DNA of 64,000 nt from an uncultured Prevotellaceae bacterium (lineage in GTDB: Bacteria > Bacteroidota > Bacteroidia > Bacteroidales > Bacteroidaceae): positions 310,001 through 374,000 of the forward strand of contig OMRP01000001.1 of NCBI GenBank assembly GCA_900313615.1. Reading direction: 5' to 3'. The notes under the pieces were generated by a model that was not told the DNA's origin, did no database searches, and saw only the letters and a list, made by a program, of their open reading frames with translations. A program made the position numbers and the translations under genes. Positions 45,077 to 56,427 of the stretch are shown piece after piece. How positions within the stretch are numbered: the first letter of the stretch is position 1; each line of letters opens with the position of its first letter.

Positions 45077-45919
45077 TTAATTTTTAAATATTCTAACCTT
45101 CTCCACCGTCTCTTCTCCCTTCTTCCTTCCAATGTCATATATGCGCTGCATCCGCTCGGCGTCATGCTCGATATGTCCTATCTCCAAAGCAGCGTCGGGA
45201 CGAATCACAAATATGGCTCCCTCTCGTTCGCGCTGCGCCACGTATGCCAACTGCTCGTTATACATCACATGGCGCTGTGCCAACGCCTCCACGGTCTTGG
45301 GGTATTTGCGCAGACTCCAACGCATCAACGGCATGAAACGGGTGGGTTGTTTCACGAACCCCTCGGGCTGGGTCAATATCACCACGTTGCGTCCAAACCC
45401 CAAGCGCTCCATAGCGGCCAGGGGAATGCTGTCAGTGATGCCACCGTCGAGTAGTTTCTTCCCTTCCAACTCCACCACACGCGACACGACGGGCATCGAG
45501 GCGGAAGCGCGTATCCAGTCTAAACAGTCTGCATCGGCCTTGTCCAGTCGTTTGTATACGGCCTCACCCGTCTCCACATCGGTGCAGACGATATAGAAAG
45601 GCATGGGGTTGGACTCAAACGCTTCGTAATCGAAGATGTCGTATTTTGTGGGTACCTCATGGTAGGCGAACTGGGCGTTAAAAATGTCGCCACTTTTCAA
45701 CAACGAACGTAGACCGCTGTAACGTGGGTCTTTGCTGAACCGTTTGTTGTAACGGATGGCGCGACCCGGCTGACGCGACTTGTAATTGCAGCCGAATGCG
45801 GCACCCGCCGACACGCCTATCACGCCGTCGAACTCGATGCCGTTCTCCATCCATACGTCCATTACGCCGGCGCTGAACAGCCCGCGCATGGCTCCACCTT
45901 CCAATACTAGTCCGGTCAT
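45077..45919 (-). CDS. Patatin-like phospholipase
   Basis: This 280-residue protein has the patatin catalytic dyad: the oxyanion loop LEGGAMRGLF (6-15), the nucleophile elbow GVSAG with S37, and DGGITDS near 160 with the catalytic Asp. YafM/RssA-like relatives hydrolyse phospholipids or acyl chains in the cytoplasm or at the inner membrane. The length matches the bacterial YjjU-like group. No signal peptide is present. Its start is immediately preceded by class D heptamers on the minus strand. Neighbouring genes give no specific hint of a pathway. Confidence 0.85.
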   Translation of the reverse strand: MTGLVLEGGAMRGLFSAGVMDVWMENGIEFDGVIGVSAGAAFGCNYKSRQPGRAIRYNKRFSKDPRYSGLRSLLKSGDIFNAQFAYHEVPTKYDIFDYEAFESNPMPFYIVCTDVETGEAVYKRLDKADADCLDWIRASASMPVVSRVVELEGKKLLDGGITDSIPLAAMERLGFGRNVVILTQPEGFVKQPTRFMPLMRWSLRKYPKTVEALAQRHVMYNEQLAYVAQREREGAIFVIRPDAALEIGHIEHDAERMQRIYDIGRKKGEETVEKVRIFKN

Positions 45920-45926
45920 AATACAT

Positions 45927-45961
45927 GAGGTAAGGGGTGAGGGGTAAGGGGTAAGAGATGA
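45927..45961 (-). repeat. Heptamer repeat (class D) before the patatin gene
   Basis: Five 7-base units (on the minus strand TCATCTC, TTACCCC, TTACCCC, TCACCCC, TTACCTC) lie just before the ATG at 45919. Confidence 0.75.
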
Positions 45962-46008
45962 GCGACTTGATATTGAACATCAATGAGAATAGTCCGCAGC
46001 AGGGTTAT

Positions 46009-46036
46009 CTCTCACCTCTCACTACTCACCCCTCAC
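46009..46036 (+). repeat. Heptamer repeat (class D) beside the fumarase stop
   Basis: CTCTCAC, CTCTCAC, TACTCAC, CCCTCAC. It lies 7 bases from the fumarase stop codon; on the fumarase strand it is the 3' untranslated region. Confidence 0.7.
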
Positions 46037-46042
46037 CACTCC

Positions 46043-47668
<1,626 letters not shown>

Positions 47669-47700
47669 AGTGTTTTGTATTTAAGAATAAAAAAATCTCG

Positions 47701-47760
47701 CTAACCTCTCACCCCTCACCTCTCACCCCTTTCCCTCCCTTTGGGAGGGCTAGGGTGGGT
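47701..47760 (+). repeat. Heptamer repeat plus class A palindrome
   Basis: CTAACCT, CTCACCC, CTCACCT, CTCACCC are followed by CCCTCCCTTTGGGAGGG, CTAGGGTGGGT. It ends one base before the M16 protease stop codon and fills the gap to fumarase. Confidence 0.85.
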
Positions 47761-47761
47761 A

Positions 47762-50674
47762 TCAATACCCAAAAATCTCTTCAGTGCTCAACCTGCGTAT
47801 TGGGCCGATTTTCTCCAGAGACTTCATGTCAAGCTCTTTCTCGTCGCCGAGGATAATATAACGGTAGGGCTTGCGGGCTATCATCTGTTGCTCAAACCTT
47901 ATGATATCTTGCAGCATCAGGTCGGGAAGGGCTTTGTAGATGCGTTCGTCCTCGTCGTAGTCGATGCCCAGACGCTGGGCCGACAGCCAGGCATTAATCA
48001 AACCGAACTTCGTGGTGCGCTGGGTGGCCAGTCGTTTCGTCAGCGCTTCCTTGGCAATGGCGAAAGCGGTCTCGCTCTCGGGAATGGTGTCGAGGATGCT
48101 GTGGAACTGGCGCACGCAGTCCATCATCTTGTCGTTCTGCGTGATGATGTGGGTGAAGAAATATTCGGGGTTGTCCTGCCAACTGGGCTCCACGTAGGCG
48201 GCATAGGCATTGTAAGCTAGACCGCGGGCCTCGCGCAGTTCCTGGAACACGATGGTGTTCATGCCTCCTCCGAAATACTCGTTGAACAGGGCTTTCACGG
48301 CAGCTTCCTTGGGCTGCCACATGCGTTGCTCGTTGTGTACCATGCGCATATAGATATTTTTCGCATCGTAGGGGGCGATAATCACCTCGTTCTGGGGCGT
48401 GGCTTCCAAAGTGTAGTGGCGACCTTCGGGCACGGGCTGGAATGTCTTGCCGGTCTTGTGATATTTCGTCACGGCGGCGGCAAGCTCTTGCTCGCTCATC
48501 GGACCATAATACAATAAGGTGTGCTCATACTGCTTCAGGTTCTTCAGTAGGTCGAGCAACTCCTGCGGGTCTTGCTGCCGCAGTTGCTCCGACGACAGCA
48601 TGTTGCGGTAGGAATTGTAAGGACCGTAGAGACCATACTGCACGAGGTAACTGAAGTTGCTCTGCTGGTTCAGTTTGGCGTCGGCACGACTCTTCTCGGT
48701 AAGTTGCACATACTGCTCCCAGGCGCCTTTGTCCACCTTGGCATGCTCCAACAGGTCTTCCAACAACGCCAGGGCCTGCGGCATGTTCTCACTCAGTCCG
48801 CTCAGGTTCACAAAAATGGTGCGCGCACTCACGCTGATGTTATAGCTGCACGCCAACTTGTAGAACTGCTGTTTCACCTGCTCGTTTGTCAGTTTGTCGG
48901 TGCCCAGGTATTCGAGATATGAGGGGGCATAACTGTATTTCAGGTTCGACTCCTCGCCAAACTTGTATTCGAAAGCCATCTGGAAACGACCGTTCTCAGT
49001 GTTCTTCACATAGATATAGGGGATGTTCTTCTTGGTCTTACCAAAAGTGAGGTCGCGCTGGAAATCCACGAAACGGGGCTGGATGGGCTCCACGGCGGTA
49101 TTCTGTATGTCCTGGACGAAGTCGCTCACCATGTCGCGGTTCGTGGGGATGGCCGTGATGGCGGGCTTGTCAATCTTCTTCAGGTTGGGGTCTTCACCCT
49201 GGCGCTTGTACACCACCACATAGTTGTCGCGGAAATGACGGCTCACGAAATCCATCACCTGTTGCTTTGTCATCTTCGAGATGCGGTCGAGGTAACCCAC
49301 CTGTTGTGTCCAAGGTAACTCGTTGATGTAGGTCTGCACAAACTGGTTGGCGCGGTAGCGGTTGTTCTCCAACGAGTTGTAGTAGTTCAACTTGGCGTTG
49401 TTAATCACCGAAGGCAATAGGTCGTCGGAGAAAGCGCCTCGTTTCAACTTGTCTATCTCACCCAACAGCAGTGTCCTCACCTCGTCGAGGGTCTGACCGT
49501 CTTTCGGCGTGCCAGCGAGGATGAAAGCGCTGTAGTCACGCAATGACTCGCAGCCGCCCCACGCCTGCAACATCTTCATCTGCTGGTTGATGTTCAGGTC
49601 AATCAAACCGGCGGTGCCATTGCTCAACATGTTCTCTATCACACGCAGGGTGTCCACCTGCAACGAGTTGCCACGGTCGAAACGCCAACCCATCCACAGC
49701 GTCTCGGCCTCCAGACCATAGACGGTGGTGTCGCGCGGCGCGGTGATGGGCGCCATGGCGGGGAACACGGGCTGACGGACGTCGGCGCCGGGCTGCCAAC
49801 TGCCGAAATACTTGTCGATGAGGGCTATCACCTGGTCGGGGTCGAAGTCACCGGCCATGCAGATGGCGACGTTGTTCGGACGGTACCACTTGTTGAAATA
49901 ATTCTTGATGTTCGTTATCGACGGGTTTTTCAGGTGCTCCTGTGTGCCGATAGTGGTCTGCGTGCCATAGGGGTGGGTGGGGAAGAGCATCTTGCTCATC
50001 GACTCCCATAGTTTACGCTGGTCCTGGGCGATGCCGATGTTATACTCCTCGTACACGGCCTCCAACTCGGTGTGGAAACCGCGAATCACCATGTTCTGGA
50101 AACGGTCAGCCTGTATCTTCGCCCAGTTCTCCACCTCGTTCGAGGGGATATCCTCGGTGTAGCACGTCACGTCGTTCGATGTATAGGCGTTGGTGCCCTC
50201 GGCACCGATGGCCGACATCAATTTGTCGTATTCATTGGGAATGAAATAGCTGGCGGCCAACTGCGACACACTGTCTATCTCATGGTATTTCTGACGGCGC
50301 AGCGCTGGGTCGGTAATCTGACGGTACTCCTCATAACGAGCTTGAATGTCATCCAGATAAGGTCTCTCGGCTACGGGGTCGCTCACACCGAACTTGTCGG
50401 TGCCCTTGAACATCAGGTGTTCCAAGTAATGGGCCAGACCGGTGGTCTCCGCAGGGTCGTTCTTCGAACCGGTGCGCACAGCGATGAATGTCTGGATGCG
50501 GGGCTTCTCCTTGTTCACCGACAGATAGACGGTCAGGCCATTGTCCAACTTATAGATGCGGGCCTGCATCATGTCGCCTTGCACCGTTTCATACGGATAG
50601 TCCTTGGCTTGGGTGGCACTCACGCCCACAGCAAGCAGAATCAATAAAAACAAATTCTTAAGTCTCATGGTCAT
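47762..50674 (-). CDS. M16-family zinc metalloprotease (insulinase type)
   Basis: This 970-residue protein has two tandem M16 units. The signal peptide ends near residue 23 (VGVSATQA). The inverted zinc motif HYLEHLMF at 82-89 gives HxxEH (H82, E85, H86), with the distal glutamate in ELEAVYEEYNI near 200. The C-terminal half (from about 500) is the inactive partner unit, with RGLAYNAYAAYVEPSWQ near 855 as its conserved R/Y motif. Such proteins degrade peptides in the periplasm. It is transcribed from a promoter 48 bases upstream. Family assignment is firm; the peptide substrate is unknown. Confidence 0.9.
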   Translation of the reverse strand: MTMRLKNLFLLILLAVGVSATQAKDYPYETVQGDMMQARIYKLDNGLTVYLSVNKEKPRIQTFIAVRTGSKNDPAETTGLAHYLEHLMFKGTDKFGVSDPVAERPYLDDIQARYEEYRQITDPALRRQKYHEIDSVSQLAASYFIPNEYDKLMSAIGAEGTNAYTSNDVTCYTEDIPSNEVENWAKIQADRFQNMVIRGFHTELEAVYEEYNIGIAQDQRKLWESMSKMLFPTHPYGTQTTIGTQEHLKNPSITNIKNYFNKWYRPNNVAICMAGDFDPDQVIALIDKYFGSWQPGADVRQPVFPAMAPITAPRDTTVYGLEAETLWMGWRFDRGNSLQVDTLRVIENMLSNGTAGLIDLNINQQMKMLQAWGGCESLRDYSAFILAGTPKDGQTLDEVRTLLLGEIDKLKRGAFSDDLLPSVINNAKLNYYNSLENNRYRANQFVQTYINELPWTQQVGYLDRISKMTKQQVMDFVSRHFRDNYVVVYKRQGEDPNLKKIDKPAITAIPTNRDMVSDFVQDIQNTAVEPIQPRFVDFQRDLTFGKTKKNIPYIYVKNTENGRFQMAFEYKFGEESNLKYSYAPSYLEYLGTDKLTNEQVKQQFYKLACSYNISVSARTIFVNLSGLSENMPQALALLEDLLEHAKVDKGAWEQYVQLTEKSRADAKLNQQSNFSYLVQYGLYGPYNSYRNMLSSEQLRQQDPQELLDLLKNLKQYEHTLLYYGPMSEQELAAAVTKYHKTGKTFQPVPEGRHYTLEATPQNEVIIAPYDAKNIYMRMVHNEQRMWQPKEAAVKALFNEYFGGGMNTIVFQELREARGLAYNAYAAYVEPSWQDNPEYFFTHIITQNDKMMDCVRQFHSILDTIPESETAFAIAKEALTKRLATQRTTKFGLINAWLSAQRLGIDYDEDERIYKALPDLMLQDIIRFEQQMIARKPYRYIILGDEKELDMKSLEKIGPIRRLSTEEIFGY

Positions 50675-50721
50675 TTTGGGTTTTTCAATAATCGTCTTTT
50701 CCCTCCCATAACATCATCTTG

Positions 50722-50729
50722 CAAAGGTA
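50722..50729 (-). promoter_or_regulatory. Promoter -7 element for the M16 protease
   Basis: The minus strand reads TACCTTTG followed by CAAGATG, 48 bases before the start codon. A -33 element at the right spacing was not found. Confidence 0.5.
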
Positions 50730-50839
50730 ATCAAAAAAAAGAGAAACATCGCTTTTCCCCTCAAATTTATTTTTCATCCCCCCGAAATCCGAACACGAAT
50801 AACATCAAACCAATGCTCACGAGCGCTCTCTGTAATTAT

Positions 50840-51050
50840 TGTATCCCGAATTTACGAATTTCAAGAATAGCTTTTTTATATTTCTTTCTTCCATTTCTCA
50901 GAAATGTTATTTATGGAAATTTGTGGGCAATTCATGGAAATTCAACGTTAAATAAAGTAGGGACTCTTTCTTTTCTTTCATCTTTTAATTTTTTAATTTT
51001 CTCATTTTACATGTATTATCAGTGTCCTAAATAATCATCAGTTGTCAACC
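50840..51050 (+). repeat. Class C element, order b then a
   Basis: Part b (CATTTCTCAGAAATGTTATT, GTGGGCAATTCATGG) precedes part a (TGTATTATCAGTGTCCTAAAT with AATCATCAGTTG, 51012-51044), with AT-rich octamers between. This is the reverse order of the copy at 40105-40260. The remaining 51051-51179 is AT-rich low complexity. Confidence 0.7.
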
Positions 51051-51179
51051 TTATATAGTACTCATTTCATCTTTTCATCTTGTAATTTTTAATTTTTTAA
51101 TTTTTTAATCTTTCCACCACATTTAATACATTTTTAGAGAAAAACATTTTTTTCACAAGCGCCTTTCATCTTTTTTTCT

Positions 51180-51187
51180 TATTTTTG
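51180..51187 (+). promoter_or_regulatory. Promoter -7 element for the cellobiose phosphorylase
   Basis: TATTTTTG followed by CACC lies 69 bases before the ATG at 51256. Confidence 0.55.
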
Positions 51188-51255
51188 CACCGTAATACCA
51201 TTTTGACAATTTCTGATGCCAGTGAGATATTAAACACCTAAAAATATTACGCATA

Positions 51256-53730
51256 ATGGAAAACAAACGCTATGGACATTTCGACGACGCAAATCGCGAA
51301 TATGTCATTACCGATCCACAGACACCGTGGCCATGGATTAACTATTTAGGGAACGAAGACTTCTTCTCGCTCATTTCCAACACGGCGGGTGGCTACTCGT
51401 TCTACAAAGACGCCAAATTCCGGCGCATCACCCGCTACCGTTACAACGGCGTGCCCATGGACAATGGCGGACGCTATTTCTACATCAACGACAATGGCAC
51501 CATCTGGAACCCGGGATGGAAACCATGCAAGACGCCGCTCGACTTCTACGAGTGCCGCCATGGCATGAACTATACTCGCATCACCGGACGAAAGGGTGGG
51601 GTGGAGGCCTCCGTGCTCTTCTTCGTGCCTCTGGGCACATGGGGCGAGGTACAAAGACTCACGCTTACCAACCAGTCCAAGGAAAAGAAATCACTCAAAC
51701 TCTTCTCCTTCCAGGAGTGGTGCCTGTGGAACGCGGCCACCGACATGGAGAACTTCCAACGCAACTTCTCCACGGGCGAGGTGGAGATAGAGGGCTCGGT
51801 CATCTACCATAAGACCGAATACCGCGAGCGCCGCAACCATTATGCGTTCTACTCGGTCAATGCGCCTATTCAGGGTTTCGACACCGACCGCGAGACGTTC
51901 ATCGGACTCTACAACGAGTTCGCCAACCCCGACGCGGTGGTCGAGGGCAAACCGCGCAACAGTCACGCCCATGGGTGGAGCCCCATCGCCTCGCATTTCA
52001 TCGAGGTGGAACTGCAACCGGGTGAGTCGCGCGACTTCATCTTCCTGCTCGGATATGTAGAGAACGAACAGGACAATAAATTCGCTGCACACCAGGTCAT
52101 CAACAAGGAAAAGGCCCTCGCCATGATCGCACAGTTCGACACGGTGGAGAAAGTGGAGAAGGCCTTCGCCGAACTCAACGACTATTGGGACCGTCTCCTT
52201 AATATATATAAGGTGAAAACCGGCAACGACAAACTCGATCGCATGGTCAATATCTGGAACCAATACCAGTGCATGGTCACCTTCTGCATGTCGCGCTCGG
52301 CATCGTTCTTCGAGAGTGGCATCGGACGTGGCATGGGCTTCCGCGACTCCAACCAGGACCTTGTGGGCTTCGTCCACCAGATTCCTGAACGGGCGCGCCA
52401 GCGTATCATCGACATCGCGTCGACGCAGTTCCCCGACGGTGGGTGCTACCATCAGTACCAACCGCTCACCAAACGTGGCAACAATGACATCGGCGGCGGA
52501 TTCAACGACGACCCCTGCTGGCTCATCTTTGGCACCGTGGCGTACATCAAGGAGACGGGCGACTTCTCTATCCTCGACGAGATGGTGCCCTTCGACAACC
52601 AGCCGGGCTCGGAGGTGACGCTCTTCGAACACCTCAAGGTGTCGTTCGACCATGTTGTGAAGAACCTCGGACCGCACAAGTTGCCGCTCATCGGACGGGC
52701 CGACTGGAACGACTGCCTCAACCTCAACTGTTTCTCGTGGGATCCCAACGAGAGTTTCCAGACCACGGAAAACAAGAGCGAGGGCTCCAAGGCGGAATCG
52801 CTCATGATAGCGGGCCTCTTCGTGGTCACGGGCAACGACTATGTTTCTCTCTGCCGCAAACTGGCTGAGAAGGCGAAATGTGCCGAATGTGCCGAGAAAT
52901 ACCGTGCTGAGGCGGACCGTGCCGAGAAACATGTCCAGGAGATGGTCGAGGCGGTGAAACGTGATGGCTGGGATGGCGAGTGGTATCTCCGTGCCTACGA
53001 CTTCTTCGGCAACAAGATTGGTTCCGACGAGAATGAGGAAGGAAAAATCTTCATCGAGAGCCAGGGCTGGTGCACCATGGCGGGCATCGGTCTGGAAGAG
53101 GGCCTCGTAGGAAAGGCGCTCGACAGCGTGAAGGAACGACTTGAGTGTGAACACGGCATCGTTCTCAACAACCCGGCATACACGGTCTACCATGTCGAGA
53201 TGGGTGAGATATCATCCTATCCCGAGGGATACAAAGAGAATGCGGGCATCTTCTGCCACAACAACCCGTGGGTCATCATCGGTGAGACCGTGGCGGGACG
53301 TGGCGACGACGCATGGAACCACTACCGTAAGATTCTGCCTTCTTATGTAGAGGAGAAATACCAGACGCTGCATAAGGTGGAACCGTATGTTAACTGCCAG
53401 ATGGTGGCGGGTAAAGACGCGTTCCGTCCGGGCGAGGGTAAGAACTCGTGGCTCACGGGCACGGCGGCATGGATGTGGTACACCATATCTGAGTTTATCC
53501 TTGGCATCAAACCCGACTACGACGGTATCCTCATTGACCCCTGTCTGCCTTCCACGGCCAAGGAGTATACAGTGAACCGCCGTTTCCGTGGGGCGGAATA
53601 TGCCATTCATGTATCCAACCCCAACGGCGCCAACAAGGGCGTGAAAGCCATCACCCTCGATGGCAAGCCCCTCAATGGCACCGTCGTCCCCTTCTCTCCC
53701 GGCACCCACACCGTCGAAGTAACGTTATAA
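51256..53730 (+). CDS. Cellobiose phosphorylase, GH94
   Basis: This 824-residue enzyme matches well-known GH94 cellobiose phosphorylases along its length. Landmarks are [13 protein letters not shown] at 6-18, [38 protein letters not shown], the loop [16 protein letters not shown] near 354-369, [13 protein letters not shown] near 480 with the catalytic Asp, and the phosphate-site end [14 protein letters not shown]. It splits cellobiose with phosphate into glucose-1-phosphate and glucose, saving ATP. There is no signal peptide, so it works in the cytoplasm on imported cellobiose. No cellobiose transporter or epimerase adjoins it. Chitobiose phosphorylase is the nearest alternative but less similar. 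Confidence 0.92.
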   Translation: MENKRYGHFDDANREYVITDPQTPWPWINYLGNEDFFSLISNTAGGYSFYKDAKFRRITRYRYNGVPMDNGGRYFYINDNGTIWNPGWKPCKTPLDFYECRHGMNYTRITGRKGGVEASVLFFVPLGTWGEVQRLTLTNQSKEKKSLKLFSFQEWCLWNAATDMENFQRNFSTGEVEIEGSVIYHKTEYRERRNHYAFYSVNAPIQGFDTDRETFIGLYNEFANPDAVVEGKPRNSHAHGWSPIASHFIEVELQPGESRDFIFLLGYVENEQDNKFAAHQVINKEKALAMIAQFDTVEKVEKAFAELNDYWDRLLNIYKVKTGNDKLDRMVNIWNQYQCMVTFCMSRSASFFESGIGRGMGFRDSNQDLVGFVHQIPERARQRIIDIASTQFPDGGCYHQYQPLTKRGNNDIGGGFNDDPCWLIFGTVAYIKETGDFSILDEMVPFDNQPGSEVTLFEHLKVSFDHVVKNLGPHKLPLIGRADWNDCLNLNCFSWDPNESFQTTENKSEGSKAESLMIAGLFVVTGNDYVSLCRKLAEKAKCAECAEKYRAEADRAEKHVQEMVEAVKRDGWDGEWYLRAYDFFGNKIGSDENEEGKIFIESQGWCTMAGIGLEEGLVGKALDSVKERLECEHGIVLNNPAYTVYHVEMGEISSYPEGYKENAGIFCHNNPWVIIGETVAGRGDDAWNHYRKILPSYVEEKYQTLHKVEPYVNCQMVAGKDAFRPGEGKNSWLTGTAAWMWYTISEFILGIKPDYDGILIDPCLPSTAKEYTVNRRFRGAEYAIHVSNPNGANKGVKAITLDGKPLNGTVVPFSPGTHTVEVTL

Positions 53731-53752
53731 TCCGATTTCCATTCCTCTCCCT

Positions 53753-53800
53753 CCCCTCCTTTTCCAAAGGAGGGGCTAGGGGTGGTTTGTAAAACATATC
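53753..53800 (+). repeat. Class B palindromic repeat
   Basis: CCCCTCCTTTTCCAAAGGAG, GGGCTAGGGGTGGTTTGTAA. It starts 22 bases after the phosphorylase stop. Confidence 0.85.
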
Positions 53801-53829
53801 TTAACATCTTTTTATTTTTCCTCTCCCTT

Positions 53830-53859
53830 CTCCCTCCCTTTGGGAGGGTTGGGGTGGGT
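53830..53859 (+). repeat. Class A palindromic repeat before the glutamine synthetase gene
   Basis: CTCCCTCCCTTTGGGAGGG, TTGGGGTGGGT. It ends 13 bases before the chosen start codon, so a GTG- or TTG-initiated longer protein would be read out of repeat DNA. Confidence 0.85.
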
Positions 53860-53872
53860 ATTTCTAATCACT

Positions 53873-55396
53873 ATGAACAACAACGAACTCATTCACAGCG
53901 CCAATCCCTTGGTGGCGTTCCTTCAAAAACCCTCGTCGGCTTTCACACGCGCCGACATCATTCATTATGTCCGCGAAAACGACATCCGCATGGTCAATTT
54001 CATGTACCCCGGCGGCGATGGCAAACTGAAAACACTCAATTTCGTCATCACCAATATGGCGTACCTTGAGACCATTCTCACCTGTGGCGAGCGTGTCGAC
54101 GGTTCCAGTCTCTTTACCTTTATTCAGGCGGGAAGCAGCGACCTCTATGTCATACCGCGTTTCTCCACGGCTTTCGTCGACCCCTTTGCGGAGATACCCA
54201 CGCTCTGCATGCTCTGCTCTTTTTTCGACAAGGATGGCAATGCGCTGGAGAGTGCGCCTGAACATACGCTGGCCAAGGCGTGCTGCGCCTTCCGCGAGGT
54301 CACGGGCATGGATTTCCACGCCATGGGCGAACTGGAGTATTATGTCATTTTTCCTGATGATGGCCTCTTCCCCGCCATCGACCAACACGGCTACCATGAA
54401 TCGGCACCCTATGCCAAGGCCAACGAGTTCCGCGCCAAATGTATGAAATACATCGCGCAGGCGGGTGGCAACATCAAATATGGCCATTCCGAGGTGGGCA
54501 ACTTCGTGCAGGATGGCATGGTCTACGAACAGAACGAGATAGAATTCCTGCCTGTCGAGGCGGAGCGTGCGGCAGACCAACTGACCGTCGCTAAATGGGT
54601 CATCCGCAACCTGGCGTACCAGATGAACCTCAATGTCACCTTCGCACCGAAAATCACCACGGGCAAGGCGGGCTCGGGACTGCATATCCACATGCGCCTG
54701 ATGAAAGACGGTCGTAACCAGATGCTCGACAATGGACAGCTCTCCGACGACGCACGGCGTATGATTGCGGGCATGATGGACCTCGCGCCGAGCATCACGG
54801 CCTTCGGCAATAAGAATCCCATGTCGTATTTCCGACTGGTGCCGCATCAGGAGGCACCCACCAACGTGTGCTGGGGCGACCGCAACCGCTCCGTCCTCGT
54901 GCGCGTGCCGTTGGGATGGACGGCGCAGACGGATATGTGCAGCAAGGCGAATCCGTTGGAACGACCTGAGAATCATGACACTACGATGAAGCAGACTGTC
55001 GAGATGCGCTCGCCTGATGGCTCGGCGGATGTCTACCAACTCATCGCCGGACTCTGTGTCGCCTGTCGTCATGGCTTCGAGATGAGCGATGCCCTCGACG
55101 TGGCGGAGCGCACCTATGTCAATGTCAATATCCACGACAGCGCCAATGCTGACCGCCTCGCTGAACTGGCCCAGCTACCCGACAGTTGCGTGGCCTCCGC
55201 TGACTGTCTCGAGCGGCAGCGCAAGGTCTACGAAGAATACGGTGTTTTCAGTCCCGCCATGATTGATGGTATCATCCGCGACCTCCGCGCTTTCAACGAC
55301 CGCACCCTTCGCACCGACATCGCCAATAACCCCAGCGAGTCCAATCGCCTCGATGAACTCAACCGCCTTGTCCACCTCTATTTCCACTGCGGATAA
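53873..55396 (+). CDS. Glutamine synthetase family protein
   Basis: This protein has 507 residues from the ATG at 53873; the upstream extension is repeat sequence and is rejected. The N-terminal beta-grasp part (DIRMVNFMYPGGDGKLK) and catalytic barrel are present: GELEYYVIF, YEQNEIEF near 215 (metal-binding Glu), GSGLHIHMRL near 265 (ammonium and substrate site), YFRLVPHQEAPTNVCWG near 320-336 and NRSVLVRVP with the ATP-site arginine. The family joins glutamate and ammonia at the cost of ATP. The size exceeds classical GlnA by 30-40 residues, and Bacteroidales carry several paralogues, so an amine-glutamate ligase is possible. Cytoplasmic. Confidence 0.85.
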   Translation: MNNNELIHSANPLVAFLQKPSSAFTRADIIHYVRENDIRMVNFMYPGGDGKLKTLNFVITNMAYLETILTCGERVDGSSLFTFIQAGSSDLYVIPRFSTAFVDPFAEIPTLCMLCSFFDKDGNALESAPEHTLAKACCAFREVTGMDFHAMGELEYYVIFPDDGLFPAIDQHGYHESAPYAKANEFRAKCMKYIAQAGGNIKYGHSEVGNFVQDGMVYEQNEIEFLPVEAERAADQLTVAKWVIRNLAYQMNLNVTFAPKITTGKAGSGLHIHMRLMKDGRNQMLDNGQLSDDARRMIAGMMDLAPSITAFGNKNPMSYFRLVPHQEAPTNVCWGDRNRSVLVRVPLGWTAQTDMCSKANPLERPENHDTTMKQTVEMRSPDGSADVYQLIAGLCVACRHGFEMSDALDVAERTYVNVNIHDSANADRLAELAQLPDSCVASADCLERQRKVYEEYGVFSPAMIDGIIRDLRAFNDRTLRTDIANNPSESNRLDELNRLVHLYFHCG

Positions 55397-55472
55397 AACT
55401 CTTCGTACATCCCTCGTATTTCATTATTCTCCTTTCTCCCTCCGCTGCTTCCAAACATTATCGAGGGTACGT

Positions 55473-55526
55473 CAAAATGAAGTAACCCCAGAAGTTTTGT
55501 CCACCTTCTAGGGTTACTTCATTTTG
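55473..55526. repeat. Long imperfect palindrome between convergent genes
   Basis: CAAAATGAAGTAACCC and GGGTTACTTCATTTTG pair perfectly, extended by AGAAG/CTTCT after one mismatch, around the loop TTTTGTCCAC. It lies between the convergent glutamine synthetase and acidic-tailed genes. It may be a bidirectional terminator, or the abutted ends of a lost insertion sequence, since TGAAGTAACCCC resembles IS3-family termini. Confidence 0.6.
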
Positions 55527-55577
55527 CCACGTCTTCTTTTTAACAATTATTCATATTGATTCCAGGAAGCTTATACA

Positions 55578-55605
55578 CCCTCCCTTTGGGAGGGCTGGGG
55601 TGGGT
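55578..55605 (+). repeat. Class A palindromic repeat
   Basis: CCCTCCCTTTGGGAGGG, CTGGGGTGGGT. It ends one base before the stop codon region of the acidic-tailed protein gene. Confidence 0.85.
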
Positions 55606-55606
55606 A

Positions 55607-56410
55607 CTACCCCTCATAGTCATCAGCCATCTCGGCTGCTTCCAGACTGCTTAGGTCTTCGGGGTCGGTCTCATACGTCGTGCGGTAGCTCTCCTCCGTC
55701 AACTTGTCCTCGTCGTATTCATCCTCATCCTCATCTTCATATTCGTTCTTCTCGGGGAGGTCTTCCAGGTCATCGTTGTTCTCGTCATCAGGTGATGAGT
55801 AATCTTCCAACTCGTCGAACTTCATCTTGGGCTTCTCCTTCTCGGGCTTGGCCTTGGCGAAGATGGCTTCCACCCACAAACCTTTTGGAATCTCAAGCAC
55901 CTCGAAACCATCCTTTACCTTTTTCTCGTACATTCCACCGGGCTTGCGCAGACGGTCCTTAGGCAATGTGGTGGTGCTGATGTCGAAACCACTCTCGATG
56001 ATGTCTTGGATACTCTGCGACAGACTGTCCCAACCGCCGCCGAAGTTGCGGTCCAACACCTCGATGAGTTTCTGGGCGCTGATGTGGCGGATGTTCTCAT
56101 AGCTCAGGTCGGTAACACGAAGGATGGGACGTTTCTTGATGCCCCACTTGTTCTTATTGTCATCGATACGCAACTGACCAACCTTAAAACCGCGAGCCTC
56201 ATATTTCTTAATCACTTCGGGACGGTCCACTTTCACCTCTTCAAGGTCAAAAGCGCTGCGGATGATGTCGAGGTAATGACGGAGGTTGTCCTTCATGTCG
56301 GAATCTTTCTCTGCAGCTTCCCACATGCGGAAAATGTCATTCTCCTGCAAGTCCCATACGTTGCTCTTGTTCAAAGTCTTTAAGGTCAATGCTTTCTTTT
56401 CTGGTTTCAT
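55607..56410 (-). CDS. Conserved protein with long acidic tail, unknown function
   Basis: This protein has 267 residues. The first 185 form a compact mixed alpha/beta, basic-to-neutral domain (KALTLKTLNKSNVWDLQEND, RPILRVTDLSYENIRHISAQ, WDSLSQSIQDIIESGFDIS). From about 190 the protein becomes an acidic low-complexity tail rich in Asp and Glu (EYEDEDEDEYDEDKL). No signal peptide or membrane helix is visible. I do not recognise a named family; acidic tails of this kind occur on RNA polymerase- and chaperone-associated proteins, which is only an analogy. The nitrilase-type gene lies 17 bases upstream on the same strand, so the two are likely co-transcribed. Confidence 0.7.
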   Translation of the reverse strand: MKPEKKALTLKTLNKSNVWDLQENDIFRMWEAAEKDSDMKDNLRHYLDIIRSAFDLEEVKVDRPEVIKKYEARGFKVGQLRIDDNKNKWGIKKRPILRVTDLSYENIRHISAQKLIEVLDRNFGGGWDSLSQSIQDIIESGFDISTTTLPKDRLRKPGGMYEKKVKDGFEVLEIPKGLWVEAIFAKAKPEKEKPKMKFDELEDYSSPDDENNDDLEDLPEKNEYEDEDEDEYDEDKLTEESYRTTYETDPEDLSSLEAAEMADDYEG

Positions 56411-56427
56411 GATGCTTATGGTTAAAT

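Noticed and set aside
51691..53193. Long antisense frame (500 codons) opposite the cellobiose phosphorylase
   Set aside because: Shadow of a high-GC third-position gene; the sense gene is full-length and conserved.
53840..53872. Extended N-terminus of glutamine synthetase
   Set aside because: The extra codons are the class A repeat tail and lack a good start; the ATG at 53873 fits the family.
53864..55135. Long antisense frame (423 codons) opposite glutamine synthetase
   Set aside because: Same codon-bias effect; His/Asp/Val-rich shadow composition.
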